Part shown: positions 9,318 through 19,612 of the stretch, in pieces
How positions within the stretch are numbered: position 1 is the stretch's first letter
How the letters are laid out: the number at the start of each line of letters is the position of its first letter
Source of the DNA: Rossellomorea marisflavi
GTDB taxonomy: Bacteria; Bacillota; Bacilli; Bacillales; Bacillaceae_B
NCBI RefSeq assembly: GCF_001274775.1
Contig: NZ_LGUE01000001.1
Location: 583,435 to 647,434, forward strand
Direction: 5' to 3'
DNA length: 64,000 nucleotides
Program-made: the position numbers and the translations under genes
Notes under the pieces: generated by a model
Databases searched by the model: none
What the model was told of the DNA's origin: nothing
Seen by the model: only the letters and a program-made list of their open reading frames with translations

Positions 9318-9888
9318 TTGGAAAGCCATCCTCGAAAGCCTGCTTTTCGCAGCTGGAGACGAAGGTCTTTCCCTGAAACAGGTCTGTTCGGTTTTGGAGA
9401 TACCGGAAGACGAAGCATTTAACAGAATGAATGAACTGAAAGAATGGTATGATGACCGCGGAATCGCAGTTGTGGAAATCGCGGGTGCCTATCAGCTCGC
9501 CACAAAAAAAGAACATGCTGAATACCTTAAAAAGCTGGTGGAATCACCAAATGTGAGCCTCCTGTCCCAGGCGGCACTTGAAACCTTGGCCATCATCGCG
9601 TACAAGCAGCCCATCACACGTGCTGAGATTGAACAGATCCGGGGGGTCAAGACAGAACGTCCCGTACAAACCCTCACATCGAAAGGGCTGGTGAAAGAAG
9701 TGGGGCGCGCCGAGGGAACAGGCAGGGCCTACCTGTTCGGTACGACCAAAGAATTCCTCGAATATTTCGGGTTGAAGAGCATAGAGGAGCTTCCACCACT
9801 GCCCGATTATGTACAAGAAGAATTTGCAGATGAGGAAGCAGATCTGTTTTTTGAAAAATTCCAGGAAACGCTGGAGAGCAATGAATGA
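9304..9888 (+). CDS. scpB: Segregation and condensation protein B
   Basis: Winged-helix partner of ScpA in the SMC condensin complex, 194 residues. The conserved core [27 protein letters not shown] is unmistakable. It is followed by the second winged helix with [15 protein letters not shown] and the C-terminal LPPLPDY. Translation starts at TTG 9304, eight bases after a strong GAGGAGG, inside the end of scpA. The pair is thus co-transcribed and probably translationally coupled. A terminator follows within ten bases of the stop. Confidence 0.96.
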   Translation: MDKRNWKAILESLLFAAGDEGLSLKQVCSVLEIPEDEAFNRMNELKEWYDDRGIAVVEIAGAYQLATKKEHAEYLKKLVESPNVSLLSQAALETLAIIAYKQPITRAEIEQIRGVKTERPVQTLTSKGLVKEVGRAEGTGRAYLFGTTKEFLEYFGLKSIEELPPLPDYVQEEFADEEADLFFEKFQETLESNE

Positions 9889-9895
9889 TTCTGAA

Positions 9896-9925
9896 ACACC
9901 GTCCGGATTGGGCGGTGTTTTTTTT
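9896..9925 (+). terminator. Intrinsic terminator after scpB
   Basis: ACACCGTCC pairs with GGGCGGTGT (one G-U pair) across a five-base loop, followed by eight T residues. Confidence 0.92.
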
Positions 9926-9950
9926 ATGGCAAGCGCAAGGGAGTATTCAA

Positions 9951-9978
9951 TCATATTACCCGTTGTCCCGCATAAACT
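9951..9978 (+). promoter_or_regulatory. Probable sigma-E (mother cell) promoter of dacB-spmA-spmB
   Basis: TCATATT (9951-9957) matches the sigma-E -35 consensus KMATATT exactly. CATAAACT (9971-9978) fits the -10 pattern CATANNNT. The spacer is 13 bases. In B. subtilis dacB-spmAB is a sigma-E operon, in agreement with this site. Confidence 0.75.
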
Positions 9979-10011
9979 TGTACAAATAGTCATGACAAGG
10001 AGTAGATGCAG

Positions 10012-11169
10012 GTGAAGGGGAATAATCGGAAAGTCTACATATACAGCCTCCTGATCGTTGTCCTCTTGTTCTCATTGGTTTCAGGAAAGGTACAGGCTGC
10101 TCCATCTGTGAGCTCGCAGAGGGCGATCCTGATGGATCAGGAAACTGGCAGGGTCCTGTATGAAAAGGATGCGGATGAGAAAAGCAGGATTGCGAGTATC
10201 ACCAAGATCATGACAGCGATCCTGGCTGTGGAATCTGGGAAGCTTGACCGCGATGTAACGGTGCCGGATGATGCCGTCGGAACAGAAGGATCCTCGCTGT
10301 ACCTGAAAGCGGGGGAGAAAATCAAATTGGAAGACCTCGTGTACGGGCTGATGCTGAGATCGGGGAATGATGCGGCGGTTACCATTGCAGATTACGTAGG
10401 AGGCAGTCTCGATGGGTTCGTTTATATGATGAATGAAAAAGCCCGTGAAATTGGTATGGAAAACACCCATTTTTCCAATCCACATGGGTTGGATGATCAT
10501 GAGGACCACTATTCCACCGCAAGGGATATGGCGATCCTGACCAGGTACGCCATGAAAAATGAGCGCTATGCTGAGATTGCCGGGACCAAGCTCCATACAG
10601 CGCCCAATCCTGAAGAGAAATGGGACAGGAAGTGGAAGAACAAGAACAGGCTTTTGACGGAGCTTTATAAATACAGTACGGGAGGAAAAACAGGCTTCAC
10701 CAAGAGGGCGAAACGGACGCTTGTCTCCACAGCCTCTAAAGATGGGGAGAACTTGATCGCCGTTACATTGAACGGACCGGATGATTGGAATGATCATATC
10801 TCCATGTTCGAGTATGGATTCAAGCAGTATGACTATAAAATCGTCATAGCGAAAGGGAAAATCGAAAACATCGATGACCCTATTTATCAAGGGCATGTCC
10901 GTGTGGACAGAGATGCGGTCCTGACCCTTCAAAAGAACGAAGTGGACGGTGTCAGGGTGGAGTACAGGATGATGAAGCCTGAGAAGAAATGGGCCGATGG
11001 AAAGGGGGCGCCTGATGTTGTCGGCAATGCCCTCGTCTATCTGGATGATGAACAAGTGGACTCTCTCCCGGTCTATTTTGAATCAGGATCAAAACCCGAG
11101 AAGAAAAGCTGGTGGAAGCTATGGGCCGGCTCCATCCAATCGGTGCTTGGTGTGAACGGAAATGGTTAA
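10012..11169 (+). CDS. dacB: Sporulation D-alanyl-D-alanine carboxypeptidase DacB (PBP5*)
   Basis: Secreted S11 peptidase of about 385 residues that lowers cross-linking of spore cortex peptidoglycan. A signal peptide (IYSLLIVVLLFSLVSGKVQA) is followed by the catalytic SITK, SGND and KTG (GGKTGF) motifs in order. The C-terminus ends in an amphipathic anchor (KKSWWKLWAGSIQSVLG). AAGGAG at 9997-10002 is three bases from ATG 10006 but nine from GTG 10012, so I prefer the GTG; the difference is two residues. It is first in an operon with spmA and spmB and lies behind a sigma-E-type promoter, which favours dacB over dacA. Confidence 0.94.
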   Translation: MKGNNRKVYIYSLLIVVLLFSLVSGKVQAAPSVSSQRAILMDQETGRVLYEKDADEKSRIASITKIMTAILAVESGKLDRDVTVPDDAVGTEGSSLYLKAGEKIKLEDLVYGLMLRSGNDAAVTIADYVGGSLDGFVYMMNEKAREIGMENTHFSNPHGLDDHEDHYSTARDMAILTRYAMKNERYAEIAGTKLHTAPNPEEKWDRKWKNKNRLLTELYKYSTGGKTGFTKRAKRTLVSTASKDGENLIAVTLNGPDDWNDHISMFEYGFKQYDYKIVIAKGKIENIDDPIYQGHVRVDRDAVLTLQKNEVDGVRVEYRMMKPEKKWADGKGAPDVVGNALVYLDDEQVDSLPVYFESGSKPEKKSWWKLWAGSIQSVLGVNGNG

Positions 11170-11755
11170 CATCATCTGGGTGGCGCTCACGATCATCGGT
11201 CTCGTTTTTGCTGTGATCAATGGGAGGATGGCCGAAGTGAACGAAGCCATCTTTCAATCGGCCAATGAAGCGGTCACCCTCTGTATCGGCCTCATCAGCG
11301 TCCTCGTTTTTTGGCTCGGGATGATGAGGATTGCCCAGGAGGCGGGGCTCCTCGATAAGCTGGCGGGACTCTGCAGGCCGTTTGTGAAGAGGCTGTTCCC
11401 GGAAGTGCCGGCAGACCATCCGGCCATGGGGTATATCTTAAGCAATATGATGGCGAATATGTTCGGACTTGGGAATGCGGCTACCCCCCTTGGGATCAAA
11501 GCGATGGAACAGCTGAAGCAGCTGAACGGTGGGCGGGACTCTGCGAGCAGGTCGATGATCACGTTTCTGGCCATCAATACCTCAAGCATCACCCTGATCC
11601 CGACGACAGTCATTGCCATCAGGATGAAATATGATTCAGCCTCGCCGACGGAAATCGTGGGTCCTACCCTGGTGGCAACCATCCTGTCGGCAATCGGTGC
11701 AATCTTCATTGACCGCTACTTCCACTACAGGAGAACGAAGCGGGGGGTGAAGTGA
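11162..11755 (+). CDS. spmA: Spore maturation protein A
   Basis: Membrane protein of 197 residues with a nucleoside-recognition/Gate-type domain. It has several helices (ALTIIGLVFAVING; VTLCIGLISVLVFWLGMMRI) and the conserved run MGYILSNMMANMFGLGNAATPLGIKAM. With SpmB it is needed for normal spore core dehydration; the transported species is unknown. The ATG at 11162 overlaps the dacB stop by eight bases. The protein ends in a basic tail, and its stop overlaps the spmB start. Confidence 0.95.
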   Translation: MVNIIWVALTIIGLVFAVINGRMAEVNEAIFQSANEAVTLCIGLISVLVFWLGMMRIAQEAGLLDKLAGLCRPFVKRLFPEVPADHPAMGYILSNMMANMFGLGNAATPLGIKAMEQLKQLNGGRDSASRSMITFLAINTSSITLIPTTVIAIRMKYDSASPTEIVGPTLVATILSAIGAIFIDRYFHYRRTKRGVK

Positions 11756-12282
11756 TGCAGTGGATTTCGTTGGTTTCACTCTGGATGATCCCCCTATTGA
11801 TCGGCTTCATTCTTTTGTACGGAACGTGGAAGAGAGTCCCAACCTACGAATCCTTCGTGGAAGGAGGGAAGGAAGGCATCAAGATTGCCGTGTCGATCAT
11901 CCCTTTCCTGATCGGAATGCTTGTTGCCATCACGATTTTCAGGGAATCAGGTGCTTTGGAATTCTTTGTCGATCTGATCCGGCCGGGTCTCCTGGCCATA
12001 GGGATCCCGCCGGAAATCGTCCCCCTCGCCATCATCCGGCCGATCTCCGGGACGGCCGCTCTCGGAATGATGAGCGATATGGTGGCGGCGTATGGACCGG
12101 ACTCCTTCATAGGGAGGCTTGCATCTGTACTACAGGGAAGTACAGACACGACACTGTACGTCTTGACCGTCTACTTCGGTGCTGTTGGGATCAGAAGGAT
12201 GGGGGACGCCTTGAAGGTCGGTCTTCTCGCCGATGTGGTCGGAATTGCAGCGGCCATCTTCGTAGTGACACTGATGTTCTAA
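11755..12282 (+). CDS. spmB: Spore maturation protein B
   Basis: Membrane protein of 175 residues with four to five helices. The conserved stretches are FVEGGKEGIKIAVSIIPFLIGMLVAI and IIRPISGTAALGMMSD. It works with SpmA in spore core dehydration. The ATG at 11755 overlaps the spmA TGA by one base (TGATG) and follows GGGGGGTGA; GTG 11752 one codon earlier is an alternative. It is the last gene of the dacB operon, before a long hairpin terminator. Confidence 0.95.
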   Translation: MQWISLVSLWMIPLLIGFILLYGTWKRVPTYESFVEGGKEGIKIAVSIIPFLIGMLVAITIFRESGALEFFVDLIRPGLLAIGIPPEIVPLAIIRPISGTAALGMMSDMVAAYGPDSFIGRLASVLQGSTDTTLYVLTVYFGAVGIRRMGDALKVGLLADVVGIAAAIFVVTLMF

Positions 12283-12299
12283 TAGGGCAACATTTCTAA

Positions 12300-12346
12300 A
12301 AAGGTATAAAAGGAAAGCGGAACCCCCGTTTTCTTTTTATACCTTT
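12300..12346. terminator. Long 21-bp hairpin terminator after spmB
   Basis: Bases 12300-12320 pair with 12326-12346 over the full 21 positions, with two G-U pairs and a five-base loop. The 3' arm is T-rich and the 5' arm A-rich, so it may terminate in both directions. It separates the sporulation operon from rluB. Confidence 0.85.
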
Positions 12347-12405
12347 CTATTTTCCATGGTTTATGCCATAATTCATGAAGGAATAGAAAAATGAGGTGAA
12401 AGACC

Positions 12406-13137
12406 GTGGAACGTTTACAAAAAGTTATTGCACACAGCGGTGTCGCATCAAGGCGCAAGGCTGAGCAGCTGATCATAGAAGGCAAAGTCAAAGTGAATGG
12501 GAAAGTCGTCAAAGAATTGGGAACCAAGGTAGCGGCTTCCGACCGGGTGGATGTCTCCGGAGTCCAGATCGAACGGGAAAATAAAGTCTATTATATGCTT
12601 TACAAACCGCGGAGCGTCATTTCTGCCGTGACCGATGATAAGAATCGTCAGGTCGTGACGGATTTCTTCCAGGAAATCGACGAGAGGATCTACCCGATCG
12701 GTCGTCTTGACTACGAAACGTCAGGCCTGTTGCTCCTTACGAATGACGGAGAGTTCGCGAACCTCCTCATGCACCCGAGCAATGAAATTGAAAAGACGTA
12801 CGTTGCCAGGGTGAAGGGCATCCCATCCAAATTCAAGCTGAAGGAACTTGAAAAGGGTGTGAAGCTCGAGGATGGTAGAACCGCTCCGGCGAAAGTGAAA
12901 ATGCTGAGCATGGACAAGAAGCAAGGGAAGTCCATCATTGAAATCACGATCCATGAAGGCCGTAATCGTCAGGTCCGCCGCATGTTCGAGCATATCGGAT
13001 ACCCGGTGCAGAAGCTGAAGCGCGAGCGCTATGGCTCCCTCACCCTCCAGGGTCTGACAGCTGGTGAAGGAAGAGAGCTGACCCCTCACGAAGTTAAGCA
13101 GCTCCGCACGCTGGCAGAATCAGCCGCCAACAAATAA
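12406..13137 (+). CDS. rluB: 23S rRNA pseudouridine synthase, RluB family
   Basis: Protein of 243 residues with an N-terminal S4 RNA-binding domain (RLQKVIAHSGVASRRKAEQLI) and an RsuA/RluB-type catalytic domain. The catalytic aspartate is in GRLDYETSGLLLLTNDG, and the conserved GRNRQVRRMFEHIGYPV follows. It isomerises a specific uridine in 23S rRNA; the B. subtilis orthologue was named ypuL. Translation starts at GTG 12406, six to seven bases after GAGGTGA. It is flanked by spmB and resA as in B. subtilis. Confidence 0.94.
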   Translation: MERLQKVIAHSGVASRRKAEQLIIEGKVKVNGKVVKELGTKVAASDRVDVSGVQIERENKVYYMLYKPRSVISAVTDDKNRQVVTDFFQEIDERIYPIGRLDYETSGLLLLTNDGEFANLLMHPSNEIEKTYVARVKGIPSKFKLKELEKGVKLEDGRTAPAKVKMLSMDKKQGKSIIEITIHEGRNRQVRRMFEHIGYPVQKLKRERYGSLTLQGLTAGEGRELTPHEVKQLRTLAESAANK

Positions 13138-13396
13138 AAGTGTCACGAATCATTCATATAATCTGAAAGACCGTCATGAAGAAAAATGGTATAATTGGAA
13201 AGGAATTTTACCATCTATGGGGAAGGCCCCTGCTTCTAGAAACGGTTGAACCAGACACTGGCAGGGGTTGATCAATCGATCATCCCCTTTCCTTCTATCA
13301 TTTTTGAAGTGATGGGGAGGCATACATAAGGACTTCGATAGGAAGTCATTTTATTTCACTTATTTTGATAGCGATTTCAGAGCAAGGAGGGTTACG
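13138..13396 (+). other. Gene-free leader region between rluB and resA
   Basis: The 259 bases hold a TATAAT at 13190-13195 with only a weak -35 (AAGACC at 17 bases). They also hold a wide pair of complementary arms, GCCCCTGC near 13226 and GCAGGGG near 13260. A compact hairpin GACTTC-GATAG-GAAGTC lies near 13332-13348. No open frame has a ribosome-binding site. This is probably a regulated leader for resA, which is ResD-controlled in B. subtilis, but no regulator site can be assigned by eye. Confidence 0.35.
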
Positions 13397-13927
13397 ATGA
13401 ACAAGAAAAAGCGCAGACTGATGATCCGGTCGGTCATCTTGCTGATACTGGTGTCAGCCGTCGGCTACACGCTGTATGCCAACTTCACCAAGGAAGATCG
13501 CGGAAAGCTTCAGGTGGGTGATCAGGCTCCTGATTTTGTCCTTAAAGACATGGATGGCAACACCCATCAGCTTTCCGACTACAAAGGGCAGGGGGTATTC
13601 CTGAATTTTTGGGGGACATGGTGTAAGCCCTGTGAACGTGAGATGCCCTATATGAACAATCAATATAAAAAGTATGAGGATAAAGGCGTTCAGATCCTTG
13701 CGGTGAATGTAGGGCAGTCGGACTTCCTGATCAACAGCTTCTCCTCGAAGTACGGGCTGGAATTCCCGATTGTCGTCGATAAGGAAGAAGAAGTGCAGAA
13801 TGCTTATGGAATCGATCCGCTTCCGACGACCATGCTGATCAACCCAGATGGGGAAATCGAAAAGATCATCACGGGGACGATGTCAGAAGAAGATATCATA
13901 GAAGATCTTGAGAGTATCAAGCCATAA
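13397..13927 (+). CDS. resA: Thiol-disulfide oxidoreductase ResA
   Basis: Membrane-anchored thioredoxin-like protein of 176 residues that reduces the haem-binding cysteines of apocytochrome c outside the cell. A single N-terminal anchor (VILLILVSAVGYTLYANF) precedes the thioredoxin fold. The active site is WCKPCEREMPYM (Cys76, Cys79). The glutamate three residues after the second cysteine (Glu82), important in B. subtilis ResA, is kept. The residue after the first cysteine is Lys, where I recall Glu (CEPC) in B. subtilis. The cis-proline loop PLPTTMLI is present. It is the first gene of resABC, with ATG after GCAAGGAGGG. Confidence 0.95.
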   Translation: MNKKKRRLMIRSVILLILVSAVGYTLYANFTKEDRGKLQVGDQAPDFVLKDMDGNTHQLSDYKGQGVFLNFWGTWCKPCEREMPYMNNQYKKYEDKGVQILAVNVGQSDFLINSFSSKYGLEFPIVVDKEEEVQNAYGIDPLPTTMLINPDGEIEKIITGTMSEEDIIEDLESIKP

Positions 13928-13954
13928 CGCCAGCCTGACAGAAGGGGTTTTTAC

Positions 13955-15625
13955 ATGAAAGAGATCAAATGCGTATGCGGTCACGTCAATCCCAATGGGA
14001 CGGTCCTGTGTGAATCGTGTGGACGGGCCCTTACAGAAGAAGCAAAAAATGAGAAGCTGCATGATATGCGCTATGAGGGAAGCGCCAGGCGTTCTCAAAC
14101 CTACAGTAAATCCATCATCGATAAGATCTGGAATTTCTTTTCATCCGTCAAGGTGGGCGTGTGGCTCATCGTCCTCACGCTTGTTGCATCGGCTTTGGGC
14201 ACGGTGCTGCCCCAGGAAGAATACATACCCGGAGGAAGGCCGCCGGAAGAGTTCTATGGAGATGTATACGGGTTCTTAGGAGATCTGTACTATACCCTTG
14301 GATTCCATGATCTATACAGTTCATGGTGGTATCTTCTCCTTGTCGCTTCCATCGGAGTATCCCTCGTCATCTGCAGCCTGGACAGGGTGATCCCCCTTCA
14401 CAGGGCCCTCAAGAATCAAAGGGTCGACCGGCATGAAGGATTCCTGAAAAGGCAGAGATTTTATGGGAAGACTGAGGCTTCTAGTCTTGAGCCGACAGCG
14501 ATGGATGATGTAAAGAAGAGATTATCAGATAAGAAGTATAAGATAAGAGAAAAAGATGGAAGCATCCTGGCGGAAAAAAATCGATTCTCGCGCTGGGGTC
14601 CCTATGTGAATCATATCGGCCTGATCATCTTTCTCATAGGCGGCATGCTCCGATTCGTCCCGGGTATGTACCTGAATGAAACTATCTGGATCCGGGAAGG
14701 AGAAACCCGCGCGGTTCCCGGAACGGATAACGAATATTTCATCAAAAATGAAAACTTCATCATGGAAACCTATGATAAAGAGAAAGACAAAGAAGTGTTC
14801 AGTGAGGCCATCGAGAAGAATGGAGATGTCGCGAAGAATTTCCAGACCGATGTGGTCCTCTATAAGGAATCAGGAGAACGCCTTCCGGGACAGGAAGTGG
14901 AACGGTCCGAAGAGAAAAAAGAATCCATCCGGGTGAATCATCCTCTGAAATTCGGCAACTATGCGGTTTATCAGACTAGCTATAAGCTTGATGAGTTGAC
15001 AAGCATGAGCTTCACTCTGGATAAAAAAGACACGGGTGATCAGCACGGGGCGTTCACCGTCAATCTGATGGATCCGGAGGAAGAGTATGACCTTGATGAT
15101 GGCTATAAAGTGAAGCTCAAAGGCTATTATCCTGATTTTTCAGGATTTGATAAAAAGGGCGAGCCTCAAACTGCCTCTCCACTACCAAATAACCCGGCAT
15201 TCCTGTTCGAGTTGTTCTCACCTGAAAAACCGGATGGGGAGGTTGCCTTCATCGGAATCCAGAAAAACCTGGAACCACTCGGGGAAAATGAGTATAAGCT
15301 ATCGTTCGCAGGGATTGATTCACGGGATATCTCAGCCCTGACGTTCTCAAAGGACCTAACGCTTTGGATCCTGGCAGTCGGGGGAGCTATCTTCATGATC
15401 GGAGTCATCCAGGGGGCGTATTGGCATCACCGGAGAATCTGGCTTAGAAAGTCCGAGGAGGGCATCATCGTTGCGGGGCATACGAATAAAAACTGGCATG
15501 GCCTCAAGCACGAAATCAGCCACATCCTGGATGGAACAGGAATAAAGGAACCGGAAGATCAACAAGAATCGAAAGAAGCAAGGGGGAAAAAGGATGTCGA
15601 CAACAATGGCAGAATGGAGCAGTAA
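13955..15625 (+). CDS. resB: Cytochrome c biogenesis protein ResB
   Basis: Membrane protein of 556 residues, a component of the system II cytochrome c synthase with ResC. It begins with a small zinc-ribbon-like motif ([18 protein letters not shown], four cysteines), as in B. subtilis ResB. Transmembrane segments follow ([64 protein letters not shown]), then a large extracytoplasmic domain and a last helix near residue 475. The C-terminal tail is charged. It overlaps resC by 32 bases. Confidence 0.95.
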   Translation: MKEIKCVCGHVNPNGTVLCESCGRALTEEAKNEKLHDMRYEGSARRSQTYSKSIIDKIWNFFSSVKVGVWLIVLTLVASALGTVLPQEEYIPGGRPPEEFYGDVYGFLGDLYYTLGFHDLYSSWWYLLLVASIGVSLVICSLDRVIPLHRALKNQRVDRHEGFLKRQRFYGKTEASSLEPTAMDDVKKRLSDKKYKIREKDGSILAEKNRFSRWGPYVNHIGLIIFLIGGMLRFVPGMYLNETIWIREGETRAVPGTDNEYFIKNENFIMETYDKEKDKEVFSEAIEKNGDVAKNFQTDVVLYKESGERLPGQEVERSEEKKESIRVNHPLKFGNYAVYQTSYKLDELTSMSFTLDKKDTGDQHGAFTVNLMDPEEEYDLDDGYKVKLKGYYPDFSGFDKKGEPQTASPLPNNPAFLFELFSPEKPDGEVAFIGIQKNLEPLGENEYKLSFAGIDSRDISALTFSKDLTLWILAVGGAIFMIGVIQGAYWHHRRIWLRKSEEGIIVAGHTNKNWHGLKHEISHILDGTGIKEPEDQQESKEARGKKDVDNNGRMEQ

Positions 15626-16781
15626 CCTGCTCTACATCTCCTTTATCACGTATCTGGTGGCGACGTTCTTCTTTGGTGGAAGTATCCGCCAAAAGAACAC
15701 GACGGAAACAAATCAGCGCAAATGGGGTACGATCGGTATCACATTGACGATCATCGGGTTCGTTGCGCAAATCGGCTATTTCTTCCTGAGATGGGGGGCT
15801 GCGGGTCATGCCCCGGTGAGCAATCTCTTTGAATTCACCACATTCTTCGGAATGATGCTTGTGGGTGCGTTCATCATCATTTACTTTATGTATAAATCTA
15901 CCGTTCTTGGAATCATCGCGCTGCCGTTTGCGCAGCTCGTCATTGCCTATGCAAGCATGTTCCCGACGGAAATTTCACCGCTGATCCCAGCCCTTCAAAG
16001 TGACTGGCTGAAGATCCATGTCACGACCGTATCGGCCGGTGAAGCGATCCTTTCCATCAGCTTCGTCGCAGGGTTGATCTACCTTCTGAAATCAGTGGAT
16101 CATTCTAAAGGAAGCAGACAATCATTCTGGCTCGAAACGGTCATGTTCTCACTGGTTGTCGTACTTGGTTTCGTCGTGGTGTCAGTCGTATTTAAAGGGA
16201 TGGACTACCAGGCAGACTTCAACTATATCAACCAGGAAGAGAAGGAAGCAGTAGCGCAATATACATTGCCTGCACTCGTAGGACCGAATGAAGGTGAGCT
16301 GCAGACAAAAGGGGTCATGAAGCCCCTGGTTGAAATGCCTGCCCTCATCAATGCGAAGAAACTTAATACGGTGATTTGGTCAATCCTATCCGGAGCGGTC
16401 CTTTATCTTCTCCTCAGGTTGATCTTGCGTAAGCGCATCGCTGCGAAAATGCAGCCAATGGTGAAAAATGTGAACCTGAATCTCATGGATGAAATCGGCT
16501 ATCGGTCCGTCCTCATCGGATTTCCGGTCTTCACACTAGGCGGCTTGATCTTCGCCATGATCTGGGCACAGATTGCCTGGAACCGTTACTGGGGATGGGA
16601 TCCGAAGGAAGTGTGGGCGCTGGTCACCTTCCTGTTCTATGCGGCCTTTCTTCATTTACGATTATCCAAAGGTTGGCACGGGGAGAAATCGGCATGGTTG
16701 GCCGTCGTAGGGGTCGCCATCATCCTCTTCAACCTGGTGGCCGTCAACTTGATCATTGCAGGCTTACACTCATATGCCTGA
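15594..16781 (+). CDS. resC: Cytochrome c biogenesis protein ResC (CcsA family)
   Basis: Polytopic membrane protein of 395 residues that delivers haem to apocytochrome c together with ResB. The tryptophan-rich haem-handling motif is in [16 protein letters not shown], followed by a conserved [16 protein letters not shown] with its histidines. About eight helices are visible. The ATG at 15594 follows AGGGGGAAAAAGG and lies inside the end of resB, giving coupled translation. The gene ends just before a strong terminator, so resABC forms one unit distinct from resDE. Confidence 0.95.
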   Translation: MSTTMAEWSSNLLYISFITYLVATFFFGGSIRQKNTTETNQRKWGTIGITLTIIGFVAQIGYFFLRWGAAGHAPVSNLFEFTTFFGMMLVGAFIIIYFMYKSTVLGIIALPFAQLVIAYASMFPTEISPLIPALQSDWLKIHVTTVSAGEAILSISFVAGLIYLLKSVDHSKGSRQSFWLETVMFSLVVVLGFVVVSVVFKGMDYQADFNYINQEEKEAVAQYTLPALVGPNEGELQTKGVMKPLVEMPALINAKKLNTVIWSILSGAVLYLLLRLILRKRIAAKMQPMVKNVNLNLMDEIGYRSVLIGFPVFTLGGLIFAMIWAQIAWNRYWGWDPKEVWALVTFLFYAAFLHLRLSKGWHGEKSAWLAVVGVAIILFNLVAVNLIIAGLHSYA

Positions 16782-16793
16782 TTGCAAAGAGTC

Positions 16794-16827
16794 AAAAAGC
16801 TGACATGGATGCCCCTGTCAGCTTTTT
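16794..16827. terminator. Bidirectional-type terminator after resC
   Basis: AAAAAGCTGACA (16794-16805) pairs perfectly with TGTCAGCTTTTT (16816-16827) around a ten-base loop. Confidence 0.92.
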
Positions 16828-16892
16828 GGTACAATGAAACGGCGGACAGCAGGAAGCGTACATAGATGAACACCTCAACAAAGCTTATCGGT

Positions 16893-16921
16893 TTTAAAGT
16901 ACCACTATTTCCGATTAAAAT
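16893..16921 (+). promoter_or_regulatory. Possible sigma-A promoter of resDE
   Basis: TTTAAA (16893-16898), 17 bases, TAAAAT (16916-16921). Four of six and five of six consensus positions match. It sits 31 bases upstream of the resD ATG, after the resC terminator. Confidence 0.45.
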
Positions 16922-16951
16922 GGAGATAACTATGCTAAAGGGGGAAAACCC

Positions 16952-17668
16952 ATGGAAGAAAACATCCGGATTCTGGTCGTGGACGATGAAGACCGCATCA
17001 GAAGACTATTGAAAATGTATCTGGAAAGAGAAAATTATGAAATCGAAGAAGCAGAAGACGGGGAGCGTGCCCTTGAAATGGCTCTTGAACGTGAATATGA
17101 TTGCATCCTTCTCGATTTGATGATGCCTGGGATGGACGGAATCGAAGTGTGTAAGAATCTTCGCGAGACGAAGACGACGCCTGTCATCATGCTGACGGCA
17201 AAAGGAGAAGAAGTAAACCGCGTCCAAGGCTTCGAAGTGGGAACCGATGATTACATCGTGAAACCATTCTCACCAAGGGAAGTTGTTCTGAGGGTGAAAG
17301 CCCTTCTCAGAAGGTCTTCCAAGACCAGTTTCATCCAGACAGATGCAAAGGCGAAGGATCTCATCGTCTATAAGCATCTGACCATTGATAACGATGCTCA
17401 CCGGGTGAGTGCCGATGGAATCGATGTGAACCTGACACCGAAGGAATATGAACTCCTGTACTTCCTAGCAAAGGCCCCGGATAAGGTGTTCGATCGTGAG
17501 CATCTCCTCAAAGAAGTCTGGCACTACGAATTCTTCGGAGATCTTCGGACAGTGGATACCCACGTCAAACGCCTTCGTGAAAAATTGAACAAAGTATCGG
17601 AAGACGCTGCCCGCATGATCGTCACCGTTTGGGGCGTCGGATATAAGTTCGAGGTTGCAAATGAATGA
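16952..17668 (+). CDS. resD: Two-component response regulator ResD
   Basis: OmpR/PhoB-type regulator of 238 residues. The receiver domain has its acidic pocket (Asp11-Asp12), phospho-acceptor Asp55 in LLDLMMPG and the conserved lysine in DYIVKPF. The winged-helix output domain ends with [13 protein letters not shown] and VWGVGYKFE. ResD controls aerobic and anaerobic respiration genes. The ATG at 16952 follows AAAGGGGG. Its TGA overlaps the ATG of resE (ATGA), the usual arrangement for a coupled kinase-regulator pair. Confidence 0.95.
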   Translation: MEENIRILVVDDEDRIRRLLKMYLERENYEIEEAEDGERALEMALEREYDCILLDLMMPGMDGIEVCKNLRETKTTPVIMLTAKGEEVNRVQGFEVGTDDYIVKPFSPREVVLRVKALLRRSSKTSFIQTDAKAKDLIVYKHLTIDNDAHRVSADGIDVNLTPKEYELLYFLAKAPDKVFDREHLLKEVWHYEFFGDLRTVDTHVKRLREKLNKVSEDAARMIVTVWGVGYKFEVANE

Positions 17669-19431
17669 GACTGTGGCGTAGTGTAGTCGGGAAGCTTTGG
17701 GTCACCATCCTTCTCCTCGTTTCCTTCGTTCTCTTCATCCTGACGATCCTGCTTCTTGAGTTCTTTCAGAACTACCATGTGGATGTGGTGGAAAACGAGC
17801 TCACGATCACTGCCGACAAAGTAGCCAAGGTGATTGAGAATCATGAAGACCTTGATCTTGGCCTCGAGCTTGGCAGTGAAATCATCGATGATCCCGTCAA
17901 TATTCTCATTACGGTCGATGATAACCAAGAACTGTTTTCCCAGGACTCCACCGGGGTCGAGAAGGATATTCACCGATTCATCAGAAATGACCCGGAACTG
18001 AAGGAAGTGAAAGTCCGTGACAAGACCATCAAGAGGGAATATGAAGTTCCATCGGAATCCTCTGCCAACCGGCATGAGAACATCATCATCGTCGGTAGCC
18101 ATCTGAGCGTCAACGGTCAGGAAGGGGCCGTCTATCTTTATCAGTCCCTTGATGTGATCAAGGATACGACGAAACAGACAACGAAGCTTATCGTCCTTGC
18201 CATGGGGATCGCCATCATCCTCACCACCATCTTTGCATTCTTCCTCTCCACCAGGATCACATCGCCATTGAGGAAGATGAGGGAAGCAGCCTTCGAAGTG
18301 GCGAAAGGGAAGTTCGATACGAAAGTACCGATCCTGACAAAAGATGAAATCGGTGAACTCGCGACGGGATTCAACCAGATGGGAAGACAGCTGAAGTTCC
18401 ATATCAATGCCCTGAATCAGGAAAAAGAACAGCTGTCGAGCATTCTGAGTTCCATGGCCGACGGAGTCATCACCTTCAATCGGGACGGTACGATCCTCAT
18501 TACGAACCCGCCTGCCGACCGGTTCCTCCAGCAATGGTACTACGAGCACGGTAGCAACGAAGGCGAAGCGATTCCGGCCATCGTCAAAGAACTGTTGCAG
18601 AGCGTCGTGGTGACCGCCATGGAACAAACCGACGAGATCACACTTCAAGGCCGGAGCTACGTGGTGATCGTCAGCCCGCTGTATAACAACAATACGATCC
18701 GTGGCGCGGTTGCCGTCGTACGGGATATGACGGAAGAACGTCGACTTGATAAACTTCGGAAAGATTTTATTGCGAATGTGTCCCATGAACTCAGGACCCC
18801 GATCTCGATGCTCCAGGGCTACAGTGAAGCAATTGTGGATGATATTGCAGAAACTGAAGAAGAGAAAAAAGAAATCGCCCGCATCATCTATGATGAGTCG
18901 CTCCGTATGGGAAGGCTTGTCAATGATCTCCTCGATCTTGCAAGGATGGAAGCGGGGCATATCACCCTTCAAGAACAATCTGTCAGCATCATGCCCTTTA
19001 CGGAACGGGTAGCCAATAAATTTGTGGGCGTTGCCAAAGAGAAGAAGATTGCCATCCAGTTTGAGAGTGAGGTTGAGAGGGAACGCGAACTGTCCATCGA
19101 TCCCGATAAGATTGAACAGGTACTGACCAACCTGATCGATAACGCCATACGGCACACTCCGGGGGGAGGAGAAGTGACGGTCTCCCTCAATCGGAATACC
19201 CAAGGCTACCTCTTCTTTGTACAAGACACAGGATCCGGGATCCCTGAGGAGGATCTGCCATTCGTCTTTGAACGATTCTACAAAGCGGATAAAGCAAGGA
19301 CAAGAGGGAAGGCGGGAACGGGACTCGGTCTTGCGATCGCTCGGAATATCGTGGAAGCCCACGGTGGCCATATCCAGGTGCAAAGCAAGCTTGATCAAGG
19401 GACAACGTTCACCTTCTTTCTTCCTTATTAG
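17665..19431 (+). CDS. resE: Two-component sensor histidine kinase ResE
   Basis: Membrane kinase of 588 residues. An N-terminal helix ([22 protein letters not shown]), an extracytoplasmic domain and a second helix ([20 protein letters not shown], about 172-191) come first. A HAMP linker, a PAS domain (about 250-350), the phospho-acceptor box VSHELRTP (His374) and the ATPase domain follow. The N box is [14 protein letters not shown], and the G boxes are [11 protein letters not shown] and [11 protein letters not shown]. It phosphorylates ResD in response to oxygen limitation or redox state. It overlaps resD by four bases and ends before a hairpin terminator. Confidence 0.95.
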   Translation: MRLWRSVVGKLWVTILLLVSFVLFILTILLLEFFQNYHVDVVENELTITADKVAKVIENHEDLDLGLELGSEIIDDPVNILITVDDNQELFSQDSTGVEKDIHRFIRNDPELKEVKVRDKTIKREYEVPSESSANRHENIIIVGSHLSVNGQEGAVYLYQSLDVIKDTTKQTTKLIVLAMGIAIILTTIFAFFLSTRITSPLRKMREAAFEVAKGKFDTKVPILTKDEIGELATGFNQMGRQLKFHINALNQEKEQLSSILSSMADGVITFNRDGTILITNPPADRFLQQWYYEHGSNEGEAIPAIVKELLQSVVVTAMEQTDEITLQGRSYVVIVSPLYNNNTIRGAVAVVRDMTEERRLDKLRKDFIANVSHELRTPISMLQGYSEAIVDDIAETEEEKKEIARIIYDESLRMGRLVNDLLDLARMEAGHITLQEQSVSIMPFTERVANKFVGVAKEKKIAIQFESEVERERELSIDPDKIEQVLTNLIDNAIRHTPGGGEVTVSLNRNTQGYLFFVQDTGSGIPEEDLPFVFERFYKADKARTRGKAGTGLGLAIARNIVEAHGGHIQVQSKLDQGTTFTFFLPY

Positions 19432-19511
19432 TCATTTCTCGCATGGGATTTGCAGGATCATCCCGATTTTTCTTGTTACACGGGGAACAATCATGGATTT
19501 TGCGTATTCAG

Positions 19512-19545
19512 CCCATACGGCCATCAGCCGTATGGGTTCTTTTTT
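19512..19545 (+). terminator. Intrinsic terminator after resE
   Basis: CCCATACGGC pairs perfectly with GCCGTATGGG across a five-base loop and is followed by a T-rich tail. Confidence 0.92.
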
Positions 19546-19612
19546 GTGCGCAGGGCAGGAATTGAAATATAGGTCTTTCCAAACGTCCCAGAAACTACTA
19601 TATTTGATAATG

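Noticed and set aside
10081-11055. 324-codon minus-strand frame opposite dacB
   Set aside because: Antisense to a gene with signal peptide and all three catalytic motifs; histidine/proline-rich composition is typical of a shadow frame.
17524-19398. 624-codon open frame on the minus strand opposite resE
   Set aside because: It is an exact antisense shadow of resE/resD, has no family resemblance or ribosome-binding site, and the plus-strand frame encodes a complete histidine kinase.
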